Below, in pieces: positions 46,840 through 58,135 of a DNA stretch of 64,000 nucleotides; within the stretch, counting starts at the first letter, position 1, and each line of letters starts with the position of its first letter. Where the stretch lies: the NCBI GenBank assembly GCA_963682025.1, contig OY821520.1, forward strand, positions 88,771,670-88,835,669. Direction: 5' to 3'. The notes beneath the pieces were generated by a model. That model made no database searches. It had not been told where the DNA came from and worked only from the letters and a program-made list of their open reading frames with translations. The translations under genes were made by a program, and so were the position numbers. This DNA comes from Cordilura impudica. Taxonomy: Eukaryota; Arthropoda; Insecta; Diptera; Scathophagidae.

Positions 46840-47385
46840 AAGAAAATGTACTTCTAAATGAAAATTTTCCAGTTGAAATGTACCATTTTTCCCATTTTTT
46901 GGCCCCTAAAGACTCGAGTTAAAAAAAAGATTTATTTCTTGTGTCTCTGGTGGAATCTGCATATCTAATTTGATATTCCTAAATTACAACTTAAATAAGA
47001 TAACCTCCGAATTTCCAAAAGTTCTCCGCTCATCTGATGTTAACACTATTTTATATTCGTTTGTTTAGAAGATACCAAGTGTACACTTTTTCCATTTTCG
47101 GTAGTTTTTCCTCCCCTGGACGAAGAATTGTTTATTTATGTATTTCTTCTAATTACAATAATAAATTACTTATTATTATATTATCGATTATTTATTTTGT
47201 TTTAATTATTGGCTCCCCAGCTATAATGAAAAAGAAGTAACAACAACAAGAAATAATTAAAGAATTAACAATATAATCCTTCTTGACTGATGCCGACGTG
47301 TTGGATGGAGTCTTTATGCCAGAATTCATATATTTATATATTCATGCGTGAAGGTAAATTTTTAGTTCCCATTTTAAGCAATTAG
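46840..47385. other. AT-rich sequence including repeat family W
   Basis: 46895-47110 (GTCTCTGGTGGAATCTGC, TATTCCTAAATTACAA) resembles 49090-49260. No gene seen. Confidence 0.5.
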
Positions 47386-47389
47386 CGAG

Positions 47390-47719
47390 AACGGAGTAGT
47401 GTGAAAATTGGCATAGTTATAGTTCATATGGAGGAGAAGCTGAGAGTGATAAAACATGTATTTAACCTGTTTTAAAAATATATTAAATTAAATAAAATAA
47501 AGTATTTATAACAATTCGTTACGCCCTGTTAATGCGAATGACTTAAATTATATACCAGACACTCTGTGTTGAATTATGAATCGCTAAAATTGATTAACAT
47601 ACCTTTAGGCTCATTTAAATATTGATAAATTATATATAAAAAAACATTGGAAGACAAAAATTTAATGAAAAAATATTTCCTAGAGTTTGCACTCGAACTT
47701 CGAATGCTGGACTATACTA
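47390..47719 (+). repeat. Family Z, copy 2
   Basis: Carries GTGAAAATTGGCATAGTTAT and AGTTCATATGGAGGAGAAG, then ACACTCTGTGTTGAATTATG and TACCTTTAGGCTC, matching 14795-14912 plus 17486-17640. It lacks the 2.5-kb Helitron, serving as an empty-site reference. Its right side is cut by mariner C. Confidence 0.75.
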
Positions 47720-49006
47720 ACGGGTCCGCCAAATAACTTTTTTTTTTGAAAATGCTATAAAAAAAAAATACTGAATATTATATCAAATTTCTTTTTTTAT
47801 TTGAAAGTACAATCCTTCCGGTTAATAATGGAAAATAATTTCATTCAAATGGCTGCCTCGGCTGGCCATGCAGTAGTCTACACGATCGGTCCAAGTTTTA
47901 AGCACATTATCGATTGTGTGCAGCTGTATTTCACCAATGGCTTCACGAATATTGTCCTTTAAAGCGTCAATTGTCTCTGGCTTGTTGGTGTAGCACTTAT
48001 CCTTGAGGGCACCCCACAAATAATAGCCCAACGTTGTCAAATCGCAGCTCCGAGGTGGCCAAATGACATCTGCTCTGCGGCTGATAATGCGATCTTCAAA
48101 AACAGGGCGCAAAACATCGAGTGTAGCTTCGGCTGTGTGGCACCTAATGCCGTCCTGTTGAAACCAAATGTTGCCAATATCCTCCTCTTCAATTTTTGTG
48201 AACAAAAATTGGTTCGACATGGCCCGATAACGATCGCCATTGACTGTAGCGGCCACTCCTTGCTCATTTTCGAAGAAAAATGGCCCAATTATGCCTCTGG
48301 ACCAAAATCCGCACAAAACAGTGACTCGTTTTGGGTGTATCGGCTTTTAAATGTATGCGTTCAGGTTTTCTGTGCCCCAAATGCGCCAATTTTGCCTGTT
48401 TACATACCCGCCAAGATCAAAATGAGCTTCATCTGAAAAGATGATTTTTTTGGCAAAATCGGCATTTTCTGTAAGTCGATCGCAGGCCCACTTAGCGAAG
48501 CGAAAACGCATTGGTTGGTCAGTTGGCTTCAACTCCTGAACCAATTGGACTTTGTATGGCGTCATACCAAGGTCTTTATGCAAAATTCGTCTCAATGATG
48601 CCTCCGAAATGTTCAATTCTTGAGAACGACCGTGAATTGATGTTGATGGCGCTTCCCGCACACTTTCTGCCACAGCAGCAATTTTCTCGGGTGTACGCAC
48701 TGTTTTTGGCTTTTCACGCTTTGGTTTATCGATGAGGATGCCAGTTTCTTTCACTATTTTCATATGGAGCTGACGGTGCTTCTCTTCTTCCAAAATCCGT
48801 ACGCAATTTTCGCACACATTCTGCAACATTACCATGATTTTCAAAGTAATGCCGCAATATTTCCCAGCGTTGTTCAAGCGTATACACAACCAAATTCGTT
48901 CAGCGGAAGGATAAAACTAATTAACTGTCAAATCAAACATGAGCTAAATGTTACCATTCACGAAATAAGCACTAGTTGAAAAAAAAACGTTAGATGGCGG
49001 ACCCTT
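47720..49006 (-). mobile_element. DD41D mariner, copy C, nearly full length
   Basis: TA at 47718-47719 and 49007-49008. Inverted ends ACGGGTCCGCCAAATAAC and AAGGGTCCGCCATCTAAC, followed by T runs. 1287 bp, the usual mariner size. Different subfamily from copies A and B. Confidence 0.9.
47822..48900 (-). pseudogene. Mariner transposase copy C (DD41D), third D replaced
   Basis: On the minus strand: YTLEQRWEILRHYFENHGNV (48875-48800, N-terminal helix-turn-helix), a frameshift near 48765, KETGILIDKPKREKPKTVRT, RRILHKDLGMTPYKVQLVQE, IIFSDEAHFDLGGYVNRQNW (first catalytic D, 48455), then a frame change near 48340, MCGFWSRGIIGPFFFE, WFQQDGIRCHTAEATLDVL (second D, about 48165) and WPPRSCDLTTLGYYLWGALK. 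The third catalytic D (family L-D-Y) is G. It ends LNEIIFHY at 47822. Confidence 0.9.
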
Positions 49007-49008
49007 TA

Positions 49009-49287
49009 GTATAGATTAATATGTTATGAAGATGCAACCCTTTCACCCTTTTGGCCATTTGTACGCTTAAGTGACCGAATTACGAAAAAATTAATTAAGC
49101 CAATGTTTGTTTCTCTGGTGGAGTCTACACACCATATTTCTTATTCCTAAATTCATTTGTTACCGTTTTCCCATTTTTGGGATCTCTTTATACCGACAGG
49201 GGAACCTACAATCCAAATTCCAAATTTCTGGGCCGGGCGATGATGAATCAGTCACGCAATTATATATAGTAGCAGATTCCAGAGCTC
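49009..49287 (+). repeat. Repeat family W, copy 2
   Basis: Diverged match to 46895-47110 (GTTTCTCTGGTGGAGTCTAC, CTTATTCCTAAATTCA, TTTCCCATTTTTGGGA). Class unknown. Confidence 0.5.
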
Positions 49288-49625
49288 GAAATTTCCAGAC
49301 ACCTTTATTTTTCAACTTAGCCTATTCACAAACCAACCCATTGTAGTTTATTATTATTGTGAATGAAGAAAACAGACTCATTAACAAACACATTAACAAA
49401 TTTGAGAAACACACGTAGCATATGTATAATTTTATGTATGTATTAGTAGCATATTTAAATGCAATTAACTCAGAATAATTTTAATCTGTAAATCTGGTGA
49501 ACAGCTCAAAAGAAATACCTTTCAAATAATATACGTTTGGTCAAAATCGGGATAAAATGTTAGAGCAAAACTTCGGTAAGAAGAAATCGCATAGCCTATT
49601 AATATTATAAATATATATATATATA
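49288..49625 (+). repeat. Dispersed repeat family Y, plus-strand copy
   Basis: Full match to the reverse complement of 44216-44545, ending AAGAAATCGCATAGCCTATT and AATATTATA followed by a (TA)n tract. Confidence 0.8.
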
Positions 49626-49725
49626 CAATAACTTACTTGAATCTCTAAACATTTCTAAAATAATTCTCTTTAGTAAAAAAAAACACATTAATTAATTCGA
49701 AGTTATTTCTGTTTTATCCTTGCAG

Positions 49726-50450
49726 CAATACGAACTACCAGCACATATGAAACTTAGAAGAAATGTCCTTTTTTAAAGGATGATTAAAACACATTGTATT
49801 AATGCTATTATTTTGGCAGTAAATAAATCAAAAACAGTCGCCAAAGAAAGAAGAAAAACAACGACAACAACAAGTTCGTACAATAAATACAAGCAAGATA
49901 ATTTTACAGCCAAAGGATGCCCACCTATATCTGATCATTATCAACTACTACTACTACAACTACTTTTGCCATACTACACACATATTGTTACACGACTAAG
50001 TAGTTGGTATTATAGACAATATCCATATATTATATTCAATGCGAATAAGTAACATCGGCATCAGAGTGTAACTGAGCAGAAACATTGGCTGCCTTCATAT
50101 CTTATGAAATAGATGGCCTAAAGCAGCACGCCTTCTACAAAATAAGCCAGCGATAGATACCAACAACAATAGCACAAACTAAAAAAGAACAATATAAATA
50201 AACACTCACATCATAATGTCCAGCCATTCTGGGACAATTGGCCGCAAACGTGGTGGCAGTGGCAGTGGCGGAAGTGAATATTATTTCAATGGTAGCGAAC
50301 ACGGCATACGAAGACAACGTTCTGCTGAATGGCATAGTCGACATGCATACAATAGCAGCAGTGAGGATGAATATCAGAATACGGGTCAAGCATCAGCATT
50401 CGATACGCAATTGTTGGCACAGCTGTTATTGCAAAGTCAGCAATTGGCAA
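49726..50450 (+). other. Host-gene exon: 5' UTR plus first coding exon
   Basis: Acceptor with a pyrimidine tract and TTGCAG ends at 49725; donor CAA|GTAAGT lies at 50450/50451. The exon is 725 bp, of which 49726-50215 is UTR. The UTR has CAA-rich stretches common in fly neuronal and developmental transcripts and an upstream ORF of 90 codons (49780-50052). No transposon feature overlaps it. The preceding exon and all following exons would lie beyond recognisable sequence here. Confidence 0.7.
50216..50450 (+). CDS. N-terminal coding exon of an unidentified host protein
   Basis: ATG with A at -3 (CATAATG) starts 78 codons plus one base, ending at a consensus donor. The peptide is MSSHSGTIGRKRGGSGSGGS, then a Y/F/N patch, a basic stretch HGIRRQRSAEWHSRH, an acidic SSSEDEY and a Q/L-rich end FDTQLLAQLLLQSQQLA. 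It has no signal peptide, membrane segment or recognisable domain, and looks like a disordered regulatory N-terminus. Composition is far less AT-rich than its surroundings. The reading frame continues through the donor for eight bases codons before TAG, so a true start exon spliced onward is favoured over a short peptide. I cannot name the gene. Confidence 0.68.
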
Positions 50451-51630
50451 GTAAGTCGTTTAGTCGTTAGTCGTTAGTCGACCATTTAAGTAGTTTTACT
50501 CCATTGCATAAAATATGACTGTATCAGTAACTCGCTATGGCGCTAAGCATAAAGCCCACAGCAACAACAACTAAAACAATAATACTGGTATCAACTCACA
50601 ATCAGTTACCTCGTTCTTTGTTAGTTAGTTCTGTTTGGTTGGCTTTGGATTTGGCCTTTAGCTATAGCTGTTGTTGTTGTTTTATAATAACAGAGCTAAA
50701 TTGGATTTATTCTTTATTAAAACATTTATTTTTTTCCATATGAACATTTTGCATAGACAAGGACAATTTCTTATTTTTTTTTCAATTAGCAATACCATGA
50801 TAAGAGGATTTCCAAAGCGATTAAAGAAGTGATGAAAATAATTTAATTCTTTTTTATTTTATTACTAGTTTTTTTTTTTTTTAATCTATTTATCGTAGTT
50901 GGTTCTATGGCAGTTATTGCAGAGATTTTAAGGTTCAGAGAATTTTTAGTTTAGTACTCAGTTAAAGGCTTAACACAAATCCAATTGAAATGAAAATTAA
51001 ACGTTTTTTATTTTACTTCCAGGGATATGCTTTTCGTTTTTGTCGCTTATCGTTTACACTAGTTAAAATGAATACCAATTTATATATTTTTTGTCAAAGA
51101 AAATATTTTCAAATTTATGCTGAAGTATACAATAACCAGCGAGAAGTATGATAAAATTATTATGTTCATATTGCCGTTTCAGTGGACTTAAAATTTCTTA
51201 TATATAAATAGATGAAATGTGAATATAAAAAAATTCTACAAAAATGACATTAATTTGTAACCAAATAGTAATTAGAACTCTTAAAATTAATCCTCTTATT
51301 CCAAGGGTTTTAATGTATTGACACGAACAAGCAAACTTTCTTGGGTTGTAGTTTCGATGGACGAAAGTGAAGACAGAATCTTTGCTTTGGCAGCCAAATT
51401 CTACATTTAGGTTTGAAATAAGTTGGTCGAAAATTGAATGATTATTAGTTTATTTCTATTTGCTCCAAAGTAACGAGCAGCAAATTTCATATCAGAAGAA
51501 CCCTAATCTGTATGGCCATTACGGTTTCCTTTTCGATATTCCCTAAGACATGAAAATTTGTGAGCATAAACTATTCAAGGTTTTGTTTTAAATTTAAATA
51601 CGTTATAGACTATATCTTAATTACGGTGCT
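50451..51630. other. Probable intron sequence, nothing recognised
   Basis: Starts GTAAGTCG. AT-rich with no repeat or coding motif that I can identify. Confidence 0.5.
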
Positions 51631-51632
51631 TA

Positions 51633-52200
51633 TATACTGTGTTTATACCACAATGTAGTTGGGGTATAAGAATCACTTTCTAATTAGATGGAGCGATGTC
51701 CGTCCGTCCGTCTGTGTATCAATATAAATATTGTGTTCAAACAACAGTTCGCAAATAAGAATATATTTTGATGAAATTCGGCCATCGGACGACCGCTGCA
51801 CAAATAAATACAAATTAACACTTTCAGACCGAATAATTGTCGTAATTTCCAGATGATCATATATACGAATCGACAAAATTCGGTGTCTGTATGTTTGTTA
51901 CGCTCATAGATATGTGCTCAAAAAAAAAAAACCTTATAGGACCATTCTTTTCCATCGTGCCCAAAGAAAATTATTTCCTATCTTTTTACAATTAATCGTA
52001 TCAAACACAAAATTATTGCATAGATTTTGCTAAAATTTAGCTTATATATGTTTTTGAGAAAAATAAGTAACGTTGCTGAATATGGTCTTGATCGACCTGG
52101 TCCAAATATAGAAATATGATATATATGTACTTTTTTTATCCGCGACAACAAATGGACAATAATGCCATATATATCGCATCAGATGATCTTACGAATCTTT
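51633..52200 (+). repeat. Family G repeat, copy 4, diverged
   Basis: TTTATACCACAATGTAGTTG, GGAGCGATGTCCGTCCGTCC and GTTCGCAAATAAGAATATAT follow the family G order, then a loosely matching body to about 52200. The 3' end is not recognisable. Confidence 0.7.
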
Positions 52201-52555
52201 TTTTTTAATAGTGTTTGGCATGTAGAACTCAGCCATCAAAAAAGTAGAAGCAAATTATGAAAGTTTTAAGTTTTAAGGGTTGGTGACTCTTCCCGAAACA
52301 GCTGTATAACCTGTAATGCAGAATATAGATCAATCTTTGAAACAGATGTGCTAATTCTTTTGCTTTATTTAAAGTAAAAACATTTGATCTTGAGCCTGAA
52401 CAATTTCAAACTCAATCATTAAATTGATAAAGATCCAAAATAAGATTTTTTATTTTTATAAAAAATAATAAAGTTTTAAGAAAGTTTTAAGAAAGTTTGA
52501 CTCTGAAAAAAGTACAATGCCTTTATTTCGTCCCTTCTCTTATATAATATATATA
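52201..52555. other. AT-rich sequence, no gene seen
   Basis: Nothing recognised. Confidence 0.5.
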
Positions 52556-54100
52556 TTAGAGTGGTCCTTAAAAACAAAAATGTGATTTTGGGGAGAGGCG
52601 GGGTCCAGGTTGTTTCCTTTCTATATAAAACTAATAAATGTGAATTTTTGGGTCAATCGGATAAAGAAAAGTTGCGCCGTGAAATTGATTTGGGCAATTC
52701 GCAGCAGGTGTTGTATGTCATATTTTGTACTAAAATACACAATGCAATCATTTGTGTGAACACTCACTTGTATTTTCATGTTGTAAAACGTTTTCTTTAG
52801 TTATTTTCGATCCAACGAGGAAAGGGCGCTTCGTCGCTTCTGTTGTTTTGGATAAGAGAAAACACGTGTCGTTGTTTGCTCTTTGGTCGTATGATATACC
52901 TTGGAGTTTTAGCTACGTACCTCTTCCATTTTAATTTAGAATAAAAAAAAAAATGTAAAACGTTTTGATTGAGACTGAAAGAGAAAATTGATACTAAAAA
53001 TATAAACATTAATTTTTATATAAATAAAATTACCAATGTATTTACATTATTTGCAATTTTTATGGTTTAATTATTTATGCTGATAAAATTGTACGTACAT
53101 ATTTTTTTTTTCTTTTTTGGGACTGATATGTTGTGATACAACATACAATATTGTATCAGATTTTTCAATGAAAATTACCAACAACAATTTTACACTGTTG
53201 TAAGGAAATGCACATTTCAACAGATACAACGATACAATACCCGTTATGAATTGCCAATTGTGTTTACATGGGGAAAATATAACTTTATTTAAGATTTTAC
53301 TGAAATTTCGTCTATGCCTTTATTTTTCCGACAAGTTGTTGTAAGAATCCAGATAACCATTAAATTGCCTTTTCAAAAAATCAATAAGAATTCAAAATCT
53401 TATTAAAACTCGCCAAGAAATAGCAATGGCCCCAGACCACTTTTGTGCCAAAAAAAACTAGGTAAAGAAATTTGAATTCAGATATGAGATATTGATTAAA
53501 GACACCATTTTTTTTTTTTTTTTTTTTTTGGTCCTACACCTATAAGTGCTCAGACATGAAGCATTCTTTTATTATCACGTTGCTAACCTATTGCGCATTG
53601 AAACCGAAAATGGGAAGTTTTTTTTTATAACATTTTGAAAATTCCTTTTTCAACTTTTAAAAAATTTTCTTAAACAAAATTCAAAGAAATGGATCTGGAA
53701 CTTTAAGGTTTTATTTAATATATATTAGAGATTAACAGTGTGAATCTTTATGTAAATCACTATAACAGAATTTTTTTGACAAGGATTTTATTTTTGCGGA
53801 TTTCGAGAAAAATTGGATTTTTGTGAAATATTCAGTATATGTAATCCTTTTAAAATTCTTTATATCAAAAATTAATTAGTTCTCTACTTTTGAATACTAT
53901 ATTTTATCCTAATAGCCTAAGGTTTCGGAAAAAAAAGTATGACCCCATTAACCCTTTTAAAATTGGGGTCACATATAACCCCAAGCTAATAAAAGACAAT
54001 TTATTTAAAAAGTTCAAATATTTTGTAAATACTGTTGAATTTTTAAAAGCATTACTTAAAGTATAATAACAAAATGTGTATGTCTTCCGTTTCTGCAATT
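52556..54100 (+). repeat. Dispersed repeat family X, copy 3
   Basis: Left part AGAGTGGTCCTTAAAAACAA to GGTCAATCGGATAAAGAAAAG, then an insertion of about 560 bp (52695-53258), then GTGTTTACATGGGGAAAATA and the rest of X. It contains the uninterrupted target sites of mariner A (52612-52630) and mariner B (around 53740). Confidence 0.8.
52695..53258. repeat. Possible MITE inside repeat X copy 3
   Basis: Absent from the other X copies. Ends GGCAATTCGCAGCAGGTGTT and, reversed, GGCAATTCATAACGGGTATT are imperfect inverted repeats. No target duplication found. Confidence 0.55.
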
Positions 54101-54845
54101 CGGGATAAATCCGAGAACTTTAACATATTTTTTGCCAAGGCCAGCTTAGGTTTTTAAGATATTTTTAAATAAAAATTAACGAAACGAGTTTTTCTATTAA
54201 ACTCGATGAAAGCACTATTTACAATTTAAGAAATATAATTCGGTTAATTTTTTTTTATTTAACCCTTCAGTGCTCCTGGGATAAAAATTATCCATTATGA
54301 TATATCTTTGGTGCAGTTGTCTGCTTATTGCTCGCGAATATAAATTAAAACAACTTATAACCAATTCTGTTATAAAATTATATTATTTTTCGAAACTACT
54401 TCTATGTTTCCAAATAAAATAAAAACATTGTTGAACTATGTATAGCTCGACATTATTAAATTAAACTTGACCTTTTACAGGAAGGATGTTGTTTTTTGTA
54501 TGATTCTACTATCTGGAGTAAAAACTGCTTTTCTTATTCATTATATGTTACTATTAAAACTTTTTACGAATTTAACGCCTCTTTCGGCAGTATCGCTTAC
54601 TACAAAAAATTCCGTGCACAAATTGTAACTCTTTTTAATATCTTCATTAGATTCCTATGTCAAAATTGCTTAAATCATTATTTATCAAATTTTCTGGGTG
54701 AATGAATTTTCTACGAGTACGTAACGGTAAGTTTCTGAAAAAGAAGCGGAATTTTATTCCCCAACCAGTAATAAGTATTACGTCTAGTTTGCTAGAACAA
54801 TGCAATATTTTTAGGTATTTAATTTTTTTTAAATATGCCAAATGT
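54101..54845. other. AT-rich sequence, no gene seen
   Basis: Short open frames only; none shows a motif. Confidence 0.5.
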
Positions 54846-55200
54846 CAAAGTTTGGCCTCGGCAAGGAATGGGTTTGCATTGTTCGATTTATTCCAAACTT
54901 ATACATATTTGGCTATGATATTTTAAGTAACGATTTTACAAATTCAACAGCATCTGCAAAATATTTGAATTTTTTAATAAATTGTCTTTTATTAGCTTGG
55001 CGACATATGTAACACCAATTCCAAAAGCCTTAATGGGGTCATATTATTTCTTTCTGAAATAATAGAGAACTGAATAATTTTTGATATAAAAGATTTAGAA
55101 AGATTACATATACTGGATATTTCACAAAAATCCCAATTTTCTCAAAATCCGCAAAAATAAAATCCTTGTCAAAAAAAATTCTGGCATAGGCAATTACATA

Positions 55201-56124
55201 AAGGGTGATTTTTTAGCTATTATCTTTTTGGCAACACTGGTTTAAACAACTGACACACGTTTCGTGTTTTGTTTCATTGTCAAACATCTTCAGTTTGGTC
55301 TATAATTTAACCATGAATCGTCTTACAAACGAACAACGCTTGCAAGTTATTGAATTTTATTATCAAAATGCGTGCTCTGTTAAGAAAGTTCATCGCGCGC
55401 TTCCTCCATTTTATGGTCAGTTTAATCGACACACTGAAGCGGCTATTCGGGCTATTGTGACTAAATTTCGCACCAAATTTACATTATTGGACATTAAACC
55501 ACCAACACGCTTACGTAGAGTGCGAACTGAAGAAAATATCGCAGCTGTATCGGCCAGTGTTAATGATGACCATCAATTATCGATTCGTAACGTAACTGTG
55601 AATGGTGAGCGCTACCGAGAGATGATATCCAACTTTTTTTTGCCCAAAATGCAAGAGCTTGACTTGCATGACATGTGGATTCAACAAGAGGGTGCCACCT
55701 ACCACACAGCACACGCAACAATGGACTTATTGAGAGGCGAGTTCGTTGAGCATTTTATTTCACGTTCGGGACCGGTCAATTGGCCGCCTAGATCGTGCGA
55801 TTTAACGCCTTTAGACTATTTGTTGTAGGGCTATGTTAAAGCTCATGTCTATAAAGACAATCCCGCTTCAATTGACGCATTGGAAGACAACATTGAAGCA
55901 TTTATTCGTGAGATACCGGCCGAAATGTTGGAAAGAGTATGCCAAAATTGGACTAAGCGGATGGACCATTTGAGGCGCAGTCACGGTCAACATTTGCATG
56001 AAATAATCTTCAAACGTTAAATTATATGGACCGTACTATCGATTCAAATAAAGATTTCATGCATGAATTTAATGTGTTTTTTTTTTTTGGAAAACTTTCC
56101 TATAGTTCTTAAAAAATCACCCTT
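55201..56124 (+). mobile_element. Rosa-type mariner (DD41D), deletion copy B
   Basis: TA at 55199-55200 and 56125-56126. Ends AAGGGTGATTTTTTAGC and TTAAAAAATCACCCTT. 924 bp. Close to copy A in all shared parts. The empty target is visible in repeat X copy 3. Confidence 0.93.
55313..56020 (+). pseudogene. Mariner transposase copy B (DD41D), internally deleted
   Basis: ATG at 55313: MNRLTNEQRLQVIEFYYQNA (N-terminal helix-turn-helix), HTEAAIRAIVTKFRTKF, NIAAVSASVNDDHQLSIR joined directly to NVTVNGERYREMISNF. Then MWIQQEGATYHTAHAT (second catalytic D is E; family QQDGAT), WPPRSCDLTPLDY (third D) and TAG at 55826 in place of the family W; coding continues GYVKAHVYKDNPASIDALED to 56020. The region with the first catalytic D is deleted. 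Confidence 0.9.
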
Positions 56125-56523
56125 TAAAAACCCACACTGTTAATGCATAACATATATTGAACAAAACCTTAAACTGCTTTTTTAAATTTTGTTTACAAAA
56201 TTTTCTATAACTTGAAAAATAAGTTTCCAAAATTTTATAAAAAAAAATTTCCCATTTCCAGTTTCAATGCGCAATAGGTTAACAGCTTGGTAATAAAACA
56301 ATACTTCATAGCTGAGTACTTATAAGTATATAGATGAAAAAAAAAGAATTTTTGGCTTTTTTCAATTTCTCAAAGTGGAAAAAAATTCTCTCAAATTTCA
56401 TGACCTAGTTTTTTTGGTCAGGGGCATTTGCTATTTATTGGCGAGTTTTTATTCGATTTTGAAGTTTTATAGGTTTTTGAAAGGATATTTTAAAGCTGAA
56501 ATTTCTGCTTTTGGTTACTGATT

Positions 56524-56950
56524 AAGGCCAGTTCACACTATAACACTTTGTAATACGACCTGTCAAAAAGTTCAGTATTATGAAAAAGTCGTATCATGTA
56601 AAAAGCTTATGTTATGAAATTGACAGTCTGTAGGATTTTATTTTCCAAGAGCGATGGTTTTAGAAACATTTCTAAAAACTTGCCATTGTCATCGGACTAG
56701 AGTTGCTTTTTTGGTAATATGAAAAAAATTTAAACAAACACAAATGGAGTAGAAACAAAATTTAAATTTGAAAACAAATTTGCTTGTTATCCTAAACAGC
56801 TGTTTTTATAAGACTTGAGTGTGATGGTGTAAATGGCCTAAGTATGCAGAAATAATGTCGGTACGACTTTATGACATTACGGTGAATTTCATCGGATTTT
56901 TATTTAGAAAAATCATACGACTGATTGGTATCTTGTAAATGGGCCTTTAG
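56524..56950. repeat. Possible MITE with GGCC-type inverted ends
   Basis: TTAAGGCCAGTTCACACTAT (56524) pairs with the reverse of GTAAATGGGCCTTTAG (56934-56950). An internal copy GTGTAAATGGCCTAAG lies at 56828-56843. No clear target duplication. Confidence 0.45.
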
Positions 56951-57375
56951 GCGATATCTCCTGATACAGCTGACAAAAACAACTGGTTTATGTAAACAAA
57001 AGATTTGTAGGAACACGATTTTTTTAAAAAAAATAATTCTTAAATCCCAAAACATGTTCCTTGATATATTGTGCGCATTTAAATCCATAAATCTTTAGTT
57101 CTAACTTTATTTATTTACCAGAATGTCCTTCCGTGCTTCCCTACGACCTAACGAAACTTATTGACACGTTTTATTGCATACCTAACTTTTCCTACGAATA
57201 TTCTATTGCTTGCTTAAAATATTTTCTTTCGGCTATACAATATTTTTTGTTTTTTCATTCGATTCAACAATTATTAAACTTTTCGGCGTTTCAAATCTGG
57301 AGCAAGGTTGGTATAGCTAGCTGTGAGAAGAACATGGATTTTCCATATTAAATCTGGCAACAATATTGGCCTAAA
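56951..57375. other. AT-rich sequence, no gene seen
   Basis: Nothing recognised. Confidence 0.5.
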
Positions 57376-57379
57376 ATAT

Positions 57380-57962
57380 AGAATATCATTTGGCAATTTT
57401 TTGTTTTAGCGATTTTTGATTTTGGGAATTTTTGATTTTAGCGATTTTAGATTTTGCCCAATTTCGATTTTGAAAATTTTTGTTTTTGGCGATTTTAATT
57501 TTTCGCGATTTTCAGTTTTGCCGATTTTTGCATTTTTCAATTCCGCCCATATTTTAGACGACTACTCACATTGATAATTAATGTACTTGTCGAAAGTTTC
57601 AAGACTATCGCTTTCGTAGTACTTCGTATTTTATTGTATAGGAGGTGCCATGCCAACTAATCTAACCCTGCCTAATTTTTGTCGGACTAAGTAAATTAAT
57701 ACCTGATAGACTCGTATGAAGTATCGACGCTTTCCTTTTATATTTCCAGTTATATTTGTATGGGCGGTGCGACGCCCACTGCTCCGATCATGCCCAATTT
57801 TCTGTTCGACTAATCACATATATACCTTACGGGCTCACATGGCTCTCACGTTTACAGTACATCAAATATATGACATTTTATATTTACTTTTCGACTACTC
57901 ACATTAATTATAAATGACCTCAGACAAATTTGCAAAGCTGTTTCTGTCATAGGACTCAATAT
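57380..57962 (-). mobile_element. Helitron-like fragment, 142-bp-unit family, minus strand
   Basis: Reverse-complement AAAATCGCC array at 57395-57545, then reverse tandem units with TATAGGAGGTGCCATGCC (57639) and TATGGGCGGTGCGACGCCC (57760). No terminus preserved. Confidence 0.72.
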
Positions 57963-58135
57963 ATATGTGACCTTCTCCGAGAAAAGGGACCTAGTGTGTC
58001 AAAAAACGGTTTGTGTCAAAAACGGTGGATTCTGGTACATAAAAGGGTGTAGAAACTTTAAATGCGTTTTTTTTTTCTCAAAACTTAATATTCGCACACT
58101 AGGTCACTTTTCTAGGAGAAGGTCACATATCTGTG
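57963..58135. repeat. Short foldback
   Basis: TATGTGACCTTCTCCGAGAA...CCTAGTGTG (57964-58000) pairs with CACACTAGGTCACTTTTCTAGGAGAAGGTCACATAT (58096-58131). Arms about 36 bp with four mismatches. Confidence 0.8.

Larger units (their letters stand above)
54850..56475 (-). repeat. Dispersed repeat family X, copy 4, split by mariner B
   Basis: Reverse complement of family X on both sides of the mariner: 54950-55200 (TTTTATTAGCTTGG, GGGGTCATATTATTTC, AATCCTTGTC) and 56126-56475 (CCCACACTGTTAATGC, CCATTTCCAGTTTCAATGCG, TATTTATTGGCGAG). Confidence 0.8.

Noticed and set aside
49780..50052. 90-codon open frame as a separate protein-coding gene
   Set aside because: It lies in the 5' UTR between a good acceptor and a better start codon and shows no domain; treated as an upstream ORF.
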